Shown: piece by piece, positions 23,502 to 34,260 of the stretch
Layout: each line of letters opens with the position of its first letter
Numbering within the stretch: position 1 is the stretch's first letter
Source: Symsagittifera roscoffensis
Taxonomy: Eukaryota; Xenacoelomorpha; Acoela; Convolutidae
Direction of reading: 5' to 3'
Assembly: GCF_963678635.1 (NCBI RefSeq)
Contig: NC_087067.1
Location: 48,839,618 to 48,903,617, forward strand
Length of the DNA: 64,000 nt
The notes under the pieces: generated by a model
Database searches by the model: none
The model's input: only the letters and a program-made list of their open reading frames with translations
What the model was told of the DNA's origin: nothing
Made by a program: the position numbers and the translations under genes

Positions 23502-23816
23502 CTGGTGTAAGTTAACATCAACACTGACAATCTGAGACAATGTAATAGCGACATGGACATCTATCTGCTCCGATTGATTTAAAGTGGGTTTCGCTATTGA
23601 GGCGTAGCCACTCATCAAATTTTCGCTTAGAATTTGATACAGTGGTCGTCTGTTCTGGCCATAATACTTCATTTGTCGCTTTGTTAAATGCGAATTAGTG
23701 ATATTTAAATTATCAAAAATTTCCAACTCTTTTGAATTCAACAATAAATTCATTGCGGAATGAAGAAATATCAAACTAAGATATTTCATGGTCAGAGAAA
23801 TTGCACTTGGGTGCAT
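23502..23816 (-). CDS. Cys-loop (nicotinic-type) receptor subunit, exon 1 (signal peptide and N-terminal helix)
   Basis: Start of a pentameric ligand-gated ion channel subunit, a plasma-membrane receptor for acetylcholine or a similar ligand. Either ATG at 23816 or 23789 can start it; the second gives a compact signal peptide (MKYLSLIFLHSAMNLLLNS). N-glycosylation sites (NIT, NQS) and the family's LYQIL helix, a DVHVAITLSQI strand and the VDVNLHQ end follow. The donor is a perfect CAG/GTAAGT at 23502/23501, phase 0. Exons 2-4 continue in correct phase at 12534, 8082 and 7544. About 212 codons of extracellular domain are present. M1-M4 and the cytoplasmic loop are not found in the remaining 7.4 kb, so the gene either runs out of the window or is broken. 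A TIMMDC1-like gene ends 437 bp upstream on the same strand. Confidence 0.88.
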
Positions 23817-24253
23817 TCAAAACATTACACCGCATAGTTAATGAGTACGCAAAAATATTATTTCTTAGTTTCTGAATTCTTAAACAAAGTTTGTTATATT
23901 ATTTATATAAGACGCTCCTAACTCTTACTGCTGTTCCAGACAGCTTTAGGCTTCCAGACAGCTTTAGACTTCCACGAAACTTTAAGAGTGCTATTAAGGT
24001 TCGTTATTGACACTGAAATCTTTTTGACAACCACAAACTGTTGTTTCAAATCAAAGGCAGCAGCTTGACTTAGATACGGTTGTCAATTTTTTTTTCGCAT
24101 AGCCAATGTTTATTTTTTGGCACCTTCGGTTGTCAATGTTTATTTTTTGGCACCTTCGGTTTCGATTATGTCTTTAACGCTACAGATAAAAAACGGAACA
24201 AAACTTCTGATGTAAAGAAATTTTCTGTTCCATCAAAAATGAAAACAAATAAG
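23817..24253. other. Intergenic region between two same-strand genes
   Basis: 437 bp separate the start of the receptor from the stop of the TIMMDC1-like gene. It contains a 30-bp direct repeat (24101-24162) that doubles a minus-strand AATAAA, and a short ttccagacagcttta repeat at 23935-23975. Promoter elements of the receptor must lie here or within the upstream gene; none is recognisable. Confidence 0.5.
24101..24162 (-). terminator. Duplicated poly(A) signal repeat downstream of TIMMDC1-like gene
   Basis: A roughly 30-bp unit containing caatgtttattttttggc occurs twice in tandem. Read on the minus strand each unit gives AATAAA (24109-24114 and about 24139-24144), 110-145 bp past the stop codon at 24254, a fitting place for cleavage and polyadenylation. 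Confidence 0.55.
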
Positions 24254-24459
24254 TCAAGTCTGTGAGTTCAAATGTTCTAAGTAAAACTTGTGTCTTCTAT
24301 TTTCTGCAGCTTTTATTTCTTCAGATTTATTGATGTAGACTTGATTCAAGTAGAGCAGAGATCCAGACATTGTGCCCAAAATAGTTCCCAGAAGGGACCC
24401 CACAAACATGCCTTTCACTCCCATAGTCATTCTGTACAAAGTACCACCAATGCAGCCAC
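24254..24459 (-). CDS. TIMMDC1: TIMMDC1-like complex I assembly factor, exon 3 (C-terminus)
   Basis: The acceptor TTTTAG precedes 24459 and the exon enters with the last two bases of a Gly codon. It encodes GGCIGGTLYRMTMGVKG, a glycine-rich membrane segment (SLLGTILGTMSGSLLY) and a charged tail ending at TGA 24254-24256. The G..G.L.R...G..G / G.L.G...G pattern is the Tim17/22/23-type membrane fold of TIMMDC1 (C3orf1). The tail is shorter than in the human protein. Confidence 0.8.
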
Positions 24460-25062
24460 CTAAAATAAAGAAACACAAAACTTTACGGTTGCTATAAAAG
24501 AAGCGAAATTACACTTCGGCACTTATCGAAAACCTTGGAAAATGTCAATTTCGTAGGTGATTTTCGCTTTATATAGTAACTCGAAAATGTTTTATATAGT
24601 AACTCGACATGCTATCAAAAAACCGTAAAGGTGCCATCAAAAGTAGCACCAATATTTACGACTTAGGTTAGAAAAATATACAGTCGTACTATTGCACAAA
24701 CGCTCACTTAAGTTCCTTAGAGTAAACTTTTTCAAATCGAATATTCGTTTTTCAAACTTAGCCGTGGTTGGGCGTGGATAGCCAAAATTTTCTGCAAATC
24801 GACAAATTGTAATAAGCCACAATGCATAACAGTAAACTGAGCGTAAAAGCTCAATTAACAGGCACTATACTTCTAATGTAAGCGCAGATGAGCAAGCATT
24901 CGCTACTTGCAAAGCCTTGTTACGAATTGCGACGAAGCATAAAACCAAAAACCACCAGTAAAAAGAAACACCATGAAAAAGAAAAAAGCCAGGAAAATGT
25001 GATGTTGACAAAGAGACGTTTAATTTTCCAAGTTTTCCGCTATTATAATAACCCTAACAAAC
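24460..25062. other. Intron 2 of TIMMDC1-like gene
   Basis: 603 bp, donor G/GTTTGT and acceptor TTTTAG on the minus strand. A 21-bp direct repeat (tttatatagtaactcgaaaatg) lies at about 24570-24612. Nothing else is seen. Confidence 0.6.
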
Positions 25063-25296
25063 CTATTGAATAATGTGATAATCTGTAATCATCGGTGTAA
25101 ATCCAGAGCAGGCTCTGAGTTGCAAGGACGGAAGACACCAGAAATGACACTCGCCATCCGAATCTGAAGCCATACTTGAAGAAAGCTCTGAATTGAGCAG
25201 AGTGCCAATCCCTCACCGACTGCACTCTGTGGGCGTAGACTGCCTGCTCGTTCAATCTCTTAAAGCTTTCGCCAGCTTGGTGCGCTCTTAGTCCAC
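25063..25296 (-). CDS. TIMMDC1: TIMMDC1-like complex I assembly factor, exon 2
   Basis: Acceptor TTTTTAAG, donor ATAG/GTTTGT, 234 nt, phase 1 at both ends. It opens GGLRAH, continues through an amphipathic YAHRVQSVRD segment and FFKYGFRFGWRVSF, then a hydrophobic stretch and LSHYSIGG across the splice. This parallels human TIMMDC1 in order: the GGIPAF start, the RFDAVQSAHRA region, the Y-G-W-R-W-G-W-R motif, and the LSHF block. The GWR motif and its distance to the next membrane segment are conserved. I therefore favour TIMMDC1 over Tim17/22/23 themselves. Confidence 0.82.
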
Positions 25297-28200
25297 CTTA
25301 AAAACTAATATGCTATCAAAACTTAGTTGAAGGTTGAAAGAGTAAATACTTCCATATACGAGAAAAATCAGCAATAAAAAGCAAAAAAAAAACGCATGAA
25401 AAATGAAAAAAAAAAAGGAAACTCAACTTAAAAAGCAATTGCGAAAATTAGAATTGCTCCGAATTTCAAAGAAAAAACGGAATAGTTAAGCTCGACACTG
25501 TGTCTTTATTCCGACTAATTTCAGCAAAATAACTTCGATGAAGATATCAACATCTTAAGTTAAAATAAAAAAAACTGTACCCCATAAATTTTAGATAATT
25601 TCTGCGGGTTTCAAAATGGCCTATTTTGCTAAGCTTTTCGAAACTATAGACCGCTATAAGTGCAAAGGATTAATTGACGAATGAATTGAGGCAAGCTAAT
25701 TGGTCCCATTAAATAACTTTTCACAAGACTCAAGTTAACCACTTTTGATTTGAGAAAAATCAGATCAAGAAGACAAACACCGGGGTTAAAATTTCATTCA
25801 TTGAGAAATTACTAAGCGGCATTTAAGCCAAACACTGAAATAGATGCCCGTTAGGCTGAAAAGAGATTTGTCATAAAAAATTTTCAGATCGAATTCCCCT
25901 GAATCACAACAGCTTCAATTTATTTTTTTACCATCAAACGACGTAATATGACTCAATTATAACTTTTTAACCAAGTCGAAACTTTTAAGACGACAAAAAT
26001 AATGAACAGAAACAGTACATATCATTATTTGCATATTTACAAATTAATAATATGAATCAAAACAAATTTCAACTTTGTACACAGAGGCGAAGCTTACCTT
26101 GCAGCACTTGCGATACACAATCAAGCTCCAAAAATCAAAAGATAATGTGTCTTAAACGAAAACTAAAAAACATGAACGAATTTTGTTGAAAAAATCGTAA
26201 GCTCAAAAATCGGAAAAATTTTATTGTAATTGTTATAGAAGTCAATTACCTTCAAAACAAAAGAAGTATTTGGGCTTAACTTCACCATTTCTTTCTCATA
26301 ACCAATCGATGAAAACGATAAAACTTTTCGGTAAAAAAATTGAAATAAAATAATTCCTAAATGTACTCAAAAACAGTTCATTAAAACTTGCAACCAAACA
26401 AACTGCATATCAAATAAAAACAATCGGATATAAAGGCCCAATCCACTATAGTATAAGATCAAAATGAAAAAAAAAACGAGAAAAACAAAATAACACATGA
26501 ATGCAAAAATACTAACATTTGACACAAAAAAACTTGCAGAAAACCTGAAAAAAACTCAGAAAGCCTATGAAAAAAACGCAATTACTTCAAGAATTATCAA
26601 TTATGAAATTTAAACGCAACGGTAAAAGAGCTAGATCACAAAAAAATCATCCGAAAAAACGCCAAAACTGGAAATGAAAAAATATGGAAGGTTTTTCAAA
26701 CATTTCAGCCAGAAAGAACCACACGCCTAAATCTCGTGCAAAACTTGCCACCATATTCCTTTGTAGACAAAAAACTCGGGTCAAACCGGCAAAAAAAACA
26801 ACCTGGAAATGTATCAATTTTTTTGACAAATTCAAACAATACGTTAAACCATCAACTTGAATCGATTTTCAAATAAAACTGCTCAAACCTAAAACACGTA
26901 ACACTAATTTAACCTACAACTAGTTTCACGCACTTATAGAACAAAAAAATTAGAACTAAATTTGCCGTCATGAAAATGAAGAAAAAAGTATCAAAAAATC
27001 TACCAAAAACTTACAGAATTAATTACACGGCAAGTAAGCCGACAAAAATTGAGTCGAAATCAATAAAGCCGACAAAAAATGAACTTAAACCTAGATATCT
27101 TTTTCAGCTGTTAAACAATTCTCACTTCAGACGTTGAAGCCAGCTTTTGAATTACAGCTGTTAGACGTGCATCCTGAGTAGAAATAGAGATACATTTGGA
27201 GATGACCGTATTTCAGACATCCTGTGCACAAAGTTGTTTACGGGAAAAAGGTATAGTACCCGATTGTAATACCCTTGCTTATCTCAAGGGTAATAAAAAC
27301 AGCTTTAATCAGAACAAAATTCCCTGCTTTAGAAAGTGGTGGGACGATCGAAAAAAGCCGACAAACAATGGTCTGGCAATATGAAAAAAATGACTTCCGG
27401 TTAAAATCAAACCATCCGCCTAAGTAATCCCAAACTGGGTCTTTACATGGGATAAAACGAAACCGACTAAACTAATCAACGACTTAAGAATTAATAAAAC
27501 TCGAATTGTGATGTCTGGATTCCACACTTGGCTAAGAATAAGAGTAAAAGGACACGGGTATAACAATGGTATAATCCAGTCAATGCTACAACAATGCAAA
27601 TCGCAATCATGAGTACAGCCCTTGATTATTTATTTTTCTCCATCCAAGTCTGGATTGAATTAAACATCTCAAATTGTTAATCTTCACACTCCCGTAATTT
27701 TGCAAAAATGATCACAGGTTAAATATCTTTCCAATTTACGCCCAGGACATCAATTGCTTTCAGATGGTTGAAAAGGCGCAAAAATCTCCAAGAACTAATT
27801 AAACTTGCTTGAAATTAAAATTTCAGGTTTCAAATAAAGCATAATTAAGCTGTTGTAAGCCTGCTCGCTCGCTTTTTTTTCTCAAAAATGAAATAAAATC
27901 AAAATTTTGAACCAGTTTCTCTCGATACTGAACATCTTTGTTTGTTTTTTCTCGCACATTCATGTCTTACAGCTCCTGTTGGCATGCACTTACAAGAACC
28001 GGTAGCACCAGTGAATGAAATTTTTGCTAAATTATAGACACCTGTGACAACCCAGCGAGGTTACTTGCACTGGAGGCTTTACATGTGTCGCGGAGGCAGC
28101 CGGCCCTGAAGCAGCGGGAAGAGTACCGGCAACGCCACCTCACTCCAAAGATGTGATGCTTTTGGATACATGTTCTAGTCCCTGACAAGCTTGTTCCTAT

Positions 28201-29841
28201 TCATTCATTTGTTTTTGTTTAACTCATTGTCTGCAGTTTCTATCTACTAGTGGACGATGTTACCACATTTTCAGAAGAATGTTATTCCTGATGATGCAAC
28301 TTTACGTCACGAAAGCACTTGAATAAGGTACGCACTGATTGCACTTGTGATTTATCTCGATACCGAGAAAAATTTTTTATGTCGTTCGGATCACGACTGG
28401 AGGGGCTTCAATTTGATATATCACTCGACCCATTCCGATGATTATTTGTGGTACCTGATTTTGCGTGAAAAAAGGAGAAAAAACTAAAACACACCCGAAT
28501 ACAAAGTTCTTCCACAATTTTTAAATGGTCGGAACAAAACAATGACTTCTTTTGTAACTCTGATGGCATGGCGGCGGTGAACAAAATCTATCGTTCCAAT
28601 AAACTTTTGAAAAACAGACTTCAAGAAAGGGTGGAGATTGTTAAGTAGATTAAATAAGTCAAATAAGTCAAATTTTTGACCAATAAGAAAGCAGCAAAAT
28701 TATTATTCTGAATCGAAAGCGCGTGCTTATTTACTTTTATTTATAGATGTGGCATTCGACCAGAATTGCGCTTAAAATGCATGACAAAAAGAATTTTCAC
28801 CTGGAGCAGTTTAGAGGGAGAATTGACTGTTTCAAAAAAATAACGGTCTTATTGGGCAAAATGAACAAACTGGGAGAGGTCGATTTTGACTGACATGGAG
28901 AATTTTAAAAATTCGTTTGTAAAGACACGTGACTATTTTGATTTTCGCGAATACAGAAAAAGCGCAAAAATCATAACAACATATTTCGCCAGTCGAAATA
29001 AGAACGACGATTTTCGCGAGAAAAACGGACAGCAGATAAAAATTTACAGTCAAAGATATTAGCGGAAGAGCATTCCGAATTGTAACGCTTGTGCAGCTAC
29101 AATCGTTACGGAGTAGTTCCCGAGAACAACAAGACAGCTCTTCGACCGGATTCAAGAATCTGGAAGGGTCTTGGGAAAAGACTTGGGACTCAATTTTAAC
29201 AACTTTTAGCTTCCTGGTATGTCCTGAATTGAATTAAATAACATCAAATTCGTTTTCAGATAATGAGAATCTAGGAGTTGAGGGAAAGGGTTGATCCATC
29301 TCCGATGGATATGATGAGTTTCATCTACTGAACAAAAACAATAGCAATATGATAATAAGTAGTAGCCCTGTTTTTAGGAGTGATCTCGTGGTCTAAGGAA
29401 ACTGAGACCCAGCCAACAGCTCACTATTTCTGCATATTAGTAATTTAATTTGCGCGATTTGGCCGATAGCCTTAAATAGTAACGACTTTCTCGACCCGAT
29501 GTTAATGGACCACACATTGCACTGGCTTTGGTAGAGACGGTTAAAAGCATGTGAAGCTGTGTTTAGACGCTAGCCAGTCGCGAATTAAATAAAAAGAGCA
29601 ATCGTTCCATTTGAGAGATGTAATTTAGTTTTTTTTTCAGCGACTATCAGAAGACACAATTCGTTCTAAAACCTTAGTTTTGCATGCAACATTTTCCTAA
29701 CACAGGTCGATTGCTTTTTTAACTTAAATTTGTCTGTCCGAATTTTATGCAAATTATAGAGGGGTGAAAACTCTTTTAAAAATACCATTGTAGGGTTAAT
29801 TTAAAAGATACCCGATTTATTTAAATTAAAATTTACCGAAC
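25297..29841. other. Intron 1 of TIMMDC1-like gene (4.5 kb)
   Basis: AT-rich, no exon seen. It contains copy d of the SINE-like family (27034-27280). A less AT-rich patch at about 27970-28170 and the stretch 28290-29220 look like decayed element sequence, but I recognise no motif. Short taagtcaaa repeats are at 28655-28675. Confidence 0.45.
27034..27280 (-). repeat. SINE-like dispersed repeat, copy d
   Basis: It begins gtaagccgacaaaaattgag, with a second agccgacaaaaaatg word 37 bp on, and ends gtttacgggaaaaaggtata / gtacccgattgtaatacc. No tRNA-like boxes are evident in this copy. Confidence 0.5.
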
Positions 29842-30031
29842 CAAATAACCCGCTGCTAAGAGTAAAAGCCACTGCTGCAGGAACATAAACTTCTCTCAGC
29901 TCAAATAGTCTTCTGTAAGCATTCTCTGTCGAGGCAGCTAACTTCGAATACAACCGTAACTTTTCGTTTCCAGTAAGTTCTCTGATGATTTTTTGATCAT
30001 CAAGGCTTAAGTCCAAAGACTCGTGGGTCAT
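29842..30031 (-). CDS. TIMMDC1: TIMMDC1-like complex I assembly factor, exon 1
   Basis: Inner mitochondrial membrane protein that helps assemble respiratory complex I. The ATG at 30031 gives MTHESLDLSLDDQ, a helical charged region and a first membrane segment (VAFTLSSGLFG). A consensus-like GTAAAT at 29836 would put exon 2 out of frame. The donor TTTG/GTTCGG (exon end 29842, phase 1) joins perfectly to GGL of exon 2, matching the family's WVYGG junction. The three exons total 630 nt, that is 209 codons plus stop; the human protein is 285 residues, so both ends are short. A further upstream exon cannot be excluded. Confidence 0.7.
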
Positions 30032-30655
30032 TTCGTTTGGCGGTAATTAACTTGAAGCCATCATTTTCATATCATCATTTTGGGGCATAAAGTTCTGGAA
30101 AACAAATAGCTTTAAAAAGCTGACAGTTTCTGTGGTCTTTTTAAAAAGCACCAGGGGACGCGGATTTTTATGAAAATCACTTTGTTGCGAGAATAAGTTT
30201 GTGAACGAATAAAAGTGTAAGTCGTGACAGAATCTGTCGTGACAGGAGATCCGTCCATCATTCCTACCGCAAGCGATAGTCAGAAGGCCAGTAGGACAGG
30301 CCAAGTTGGGCACCTACAAGCAGACGCGACACAGGGAGGCTAGGGCGGTATCTGAGGGCAGCTTGTTATTATTAGGAGTGGGCAGCAAGAATCATGTGGA
30401 AGCCGAGACCTTTAACGGGTCCACTTGGTTCCTCAAAAAGTGGACTTTACCAACACGATAGGACTCAAAGGACGGTTGCTGCAATGGATGTGGGAGCATT
30501 TCGAGAGAAGATTCGATGACTCCAACACCTGTAGCTGGAAAATTCTGTGCAACTGTACCCGAAACAACTGCAGAAATATGTCTAACTAACTGAACTGAAA
30601 CTGTGGGGGGAAACCCCTTGCGTACGCTAAATTCATATTATTATTATTATTAAGC
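30032..30655. repeat. Upstream region of TIMMDC1-like gene and element tail ending in (ATT)n
   Basis: From about 30230 the base composition becomes clearly less AT-rich. The stretch ends at an (ATT/TTA) microsatellite at 30637-30653. Such a compositional block with a terminal trinucleotide run resembles the 3' end of a LINE or SINE. I recognise no protein motif in it. The promoter and 5' UTR of the TIMMDC1-like gene should be in 30032-30230. Confidence 0.4.
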
Positions 30656-31105
30656 CAAGCAACGTCGTAGGGCAGAGAGAGCGACTCATGCCCAGCCTGC
30701 TTGGGCCAATCTGGGAGAGACAAGAAAGTGTTGTAGTTGGCCTTATCGGGTTTTTCTCTGAAAAATTCTTCAGTAAAAGCGGATGGAATAGCGCTTCAGG
30801 ACTATAAACAGAAATCATTAGAGGCACGAAGGAACTCCGGGGTATCGGTGATGCCGCATTCCGTGAGAGACGAGACCAAATGAGCTGACTGACACGAACT
30901 AAGACAGGCAAGGGTGTGTTGGTAGCGTACTTGCCGAACGCCAAGCCCACTATCATTGACCGACGTGTAGGACCATGGCAGATCAAGAACAGGTGAGCTA
31001 ACTATGGCAGAAAGAGCATTGTGGTGGAGTTCATCAAATACTTGCAGGGAAGCTACGACAAACATCAACGTTGTATCGATGATAATTTTTTCTCCACCAG
31101 ATTTT
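30656..31105 (-). pseudogene. LINE fragment, C-terminal RT-connection region
   Basis: On the minus strand a frame running out of the gap reads FDELHHNALSAIV, then a GLGVRQ block and LACLSSCQSAHLV, and in another frame LSLPDWPKQAG. The G-GLGVR..D.AL.A.LSS order is typical of the segment after the RT thumb in LINE pol proteins. It is truncated by the gap at one end and runs into a (TAA)n run at the other. Confidence 0.6.
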
Positions 31106-31305
31106 NNNNNNNNNNNNNNNNNNNNNNNNNNNNNNNNNNNNNNNNNNNNNNNNNNNNNNNNNNNNNNNNNNNNNNNNNNNNNNNNNNNNNNNNNNNNNNN
31201 NNNNNNNNNNNNNNNNNNNNNNNNNNNNNNNNNNNNNNNNNNNNNNNNNNNNNNNNNNNNNNNNNNNNNNNNNNNNNNNNNNNNNNNNNNNNNNNNNNNN
31301 NNNNN
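31106..31305. other. Assembly gap, 200 N
   Basis: Exactly 200 undetermined bases. A round number points to a fixed-size scaffold gap whose true length is unknown. Sequence character differs strongly on the two sides, so linkage across it should not be assumed. Confidence 0.95.
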
Positions 31306-31467
31306 CGGCATGATGCCACAAGTATGCAAAACACAGTCTCAGTGGCGGGACATCAGGTTATCAGGAACCTAAGTGAACCTTAAGAATTCACTTTGATGCA
31401 TTTGGATACATCTGCGGATTATATGAGGCAGGTAGAGCCACGCACTGAGTGAAGTGCTGCGCGAGCG

Positions 31468-32068
31468 TTGATAACAACGGGTGGCCCTCGACTAAAGAAA
31501 CTTCATGGGCGCTACGTGGAGGTCTATGGACCATACCAAGTGATGTTGAATGTAGATGGGATCAGTATCTATACCAGGACCTACGCCACAACATATAGTG
31601 ACCAAAAAGGGCAGATCTATATGGGTCAAGAAGAACTTAAGGTCCGTAGAATCGGCCATGACTCCATGATGGAGCAAAATGGGGTACACATAGGATACGA
31701 AGCAGATGTGACTGCACATCTGCTAGACACAAATGGAAAAAAATTGGAGTAACAGGACTTCTAGATACAGGAGCAGTGGTTTCTGTTAGGCCGGTAAAAA
31801 CTTGGGACTGAATGGGCTTCAGGAGGGAATACTTAATTCGACAAACCTCATATTGGCAGCAGCCAACCGCGGACGGATCTACGTAGCCGGGAGAACACTG
31901 ATAACAGTCCTTCACATGGCAGGACGGGACCTTTGGATGAGTTTTCTGGTAGTAGAGAATCTGGACGACTCAGACCAATTCATCTTTGGCCGCGACTTTG
32001 TCTGGAAATTTGATATGATGATCGAACAGAACAATGAACTAAAAAGGATTAGAAACCCGGAAAAGTAA
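31468..32068 (+). pseudogene. Retrotransposon aspartic protease region
   Basis: The frame 31468-31752 leads to TAHLLDTNGKK. A shift in a run of A near 31735-31742 moves the reading frame into GLLDTGAVVSV (about 31756-31788), the catalytic D-T-G of retroviral-type proteases. The frame 31802-32068 then gives LAAANRGRIYVAGRT and the closing QFIFGRDFV segment, where proteases have their conserved I-L-G-R-D end. It would release the enzymes from the polyprotein. Confidence 0.75.
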
Positions 32069-32456
32069 CACTACAGCACGGACAAGCAGTAGTAGCGATT
32101 TGTAGGATAAAAAATTTAAACTCAGTAAGTGATAAAAAACAGGTTTTCTTGGTGCCTAACGCAAAACAGTCAGTTTTGACGTGAAGATTGACATAAACAA
32201 CGGTCTAATAAGAATTAGAAACCCGGATCGGAAGTATTTTAAGAAACCAATTAATAGAATAATAACAGACGAAATCAAGCTACCATTTTTTTTAGACAGA
32301 AAAGTAAAACTACAGCCGGGACAAGCAGTAGTAGCAATTTTTAGAATGAGAAATTTGAATTCGTTAAGTGATAGTAAACAGGTTTGCTTAGCACCGAATT
32401 CAAATAGTCAGAGTTCGGTGATTTTAGGCCGGAGCTTCTCGGTAACGCGAAACTGA
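32030..32456 (+). repeat. Internal diverged duplication after the protease
   Basis: Bases 32030-32175 and 32195-32410 read as two versions of the same polyprotein segment. Both have an RIRNP block, a gacaagcagtagtagc word (GQAVVA) and an LNS.SD.KQV block. The first copy lacks the middle part and differs at many positions. It looks like recombination or template switching between two related elements. Confidence 0.7.
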
Positions 32457-32755
32457 CTGTGTGTCAGTGTGTTATTGAACACACTGGACACAACGGTTTC
32501 AATCCAGCGTGGAAAGAAGCTTGGTTACGCTTTGCCGATGAGGACCGACTATGAAGAGACACAAAACTTGAAGAAACATAGTGTGAAAGACTGATCTTAT
32601 CATGCCAATAAAGATAAAGCTTTAAAAAGGATTGATGAATTAAAATCTATTCATAAATTGTTTTCAATGAAGTCCGACACGGACGACGGCTTATCGAGCT
32701 GCTCGAATTTTCCGAACGTCCCTCGTCATTTGAACTAGAATCTGACAAACCGTTT

Positions 32756-33700
32756 TTGCCAGAGATAGAACACTTAAAAGGGAAAATAGGCGAGGGAGAT
32801 TTTGAATTATTTCGGGAGGTTTTAAATCGGAACGCGGATGTATTTTCAAAACATAAGGCAGATATCGGTTGCTGTAACTTCATCGAACACGAAATCGAAC
32901 TAGAGGAAGGCGCCGTTCCCCACAGAGAAGGCGCAAGACGAATGACGCCACATAAGTCGGAAGCGTGCCGAGCGGAGATCGAAATAATGCTCGAATCTGA
33001 CATGATAGAACCCTCGAAATCGCCGTGGGCTTGCGGGGTGGTAATGGCGAAAAAGAAAGGGGGCAGCTCAGGTTTTGTTGCGACTTTCGCTACTTGAACG
33101 CGGTGACAATAAAAGATGCGTACCCGATACCGCGAATAGACGAGAGCCTCTCTAAACTTGGTGATGCCAAATCTTCACCACAATAAACTTGGGTTCTGCC
33201 TTCTGGCAGGTCCCTCTGCCGAAGAAGGATAGAGAAAAGACAGGATTCGCGTGCGAATTGGGGTTGTACCAGTGGAAGAGGATGCCCTTCGGCTTGTGCA
33301 ATGCAACGGCCACTTTTCAAAGGTTGATGGCTCAGGCTTTGACCAGAGTAACGAAGAAGTACGGAAACCTTGTGATGTGGTACGTGGATGTCGTGGTCAT
33401 AGCAACACCCACCTTGGCAGATCACATCGATAGACCACTTTGGCGACCACTTGGCAGACCACTTGATGAGGTCTTCGATTGTTTGAAAAGAGGGCTTGAA
33501 ATGCAAACCATCGAAATGTGGAATCCTTATGGTTCCAACCAAGTAGCTGGGGAGAATGATAGACAGGCATGGCGTGAGGCCGGATCCGAAAGTAGTGGAG
33601 GTAGTGTTAACATCATGGCATTCAGATCAGACACACAGCTCATGAGCTTCCTGGGATTTTCGAATTACTACCGTGAGTTCATAAAAGGATATGCAGACAA
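32756..33700 (+). pseudogene. Reverse transcriptase domain
   Basis: The frame 32756-33097 covers the approach (HREGARRMTPHKSEACRAEI, then SPWACGVVMAKKKGG), matching the family's motif 1 region. After shifts, the frame 33189-34055 gives MGSAFWQVPL, KTGFACELGLYQWKRMPFGL and CNATATFQRL, the standard RT blocks. The active site reads WYVDVVVIATP, where functional enzymes have Y-V-D-D, so the second catalytic Asp is Val. About 33415-33600 is scrambled by a short repeat (accacttgg) and a frame change before LMSFLGFSNYYREFIKGYA. Confidence 0.85.
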
Positions 33701-33759
33701 GGTGTACCCCATGCAGCAACTGATGCACAACAAAGGAAAGAAGTTAGAGTGGAACGAAA

Positions 33760-34260
33760 AAGCTCATGCAACCTTCGAGAATATAAAGCGGGAACTGTGC
33801 GAGTCGCCAGTGCTAGGCATGCCCACAGAGAAGGGCATGTACGTTCTCGACACTGATGCTTCAGTAGTAGCCATCTCAGGAATACTGCATCAGAAGCAGG
33901 AATGGAATGGGAGAGCAGTTCTCCGTCCCAGTGCATATGGCAGTAAAGTGTTGAGTGACACTGAAGTGAAATATGGTGCACCGAAATCAGAAATGTTTGC
34001 AGTAGTCACATTCGTGGAAAAAGTACCGCGCATATTTGGGGAGCGCTCCCTTTAAGTTTCGCGTGGACAACAGAGCGTTATCCTGATTGAAGACGTACTC
34101 GATGGACCAGAGCTATATTGGTCGGTGGATAGTCAGGTTAGATGGCTACCACATGATAATCGCGCACAGGATGCGTGACAAACACCAAAATGCTGACAAT
34201 CTCAGCAGAAAGCCTGAATTTTACGAGAATCTAGAAGGAAAGCAAGCCAATCACGAGAGA
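33760..34260 (+). pseudogene. RNase H domain
   Basis: It reads GMYVLDTDASVVAISGIL, then AYGSKVLSDTEVKYGAPKSE, with the catalytic D in the TDAS motif and E in the later helix. It continues after a frameshift near 34045 as YSMDQSYIGRWIVRLDGY and HRMRDKHQNADNLSRKPE, the tail shared by Ty3/gypsy RNase H domains (NADxLSR). Confidence 0.85.

Noticed and set aside
27970-28170. GC-richer patch as a hidden host exon
   Set aside because: Stops occur in all useful frames and no protein motif or paired splice sites were found; more likely decayed element DNA.
31034-31383. Open frames spanning the run of N
   Set aside because: They are open only because N has no stop codons. Only the part left of 31106 on the minus strand carries LINE-like sequence.
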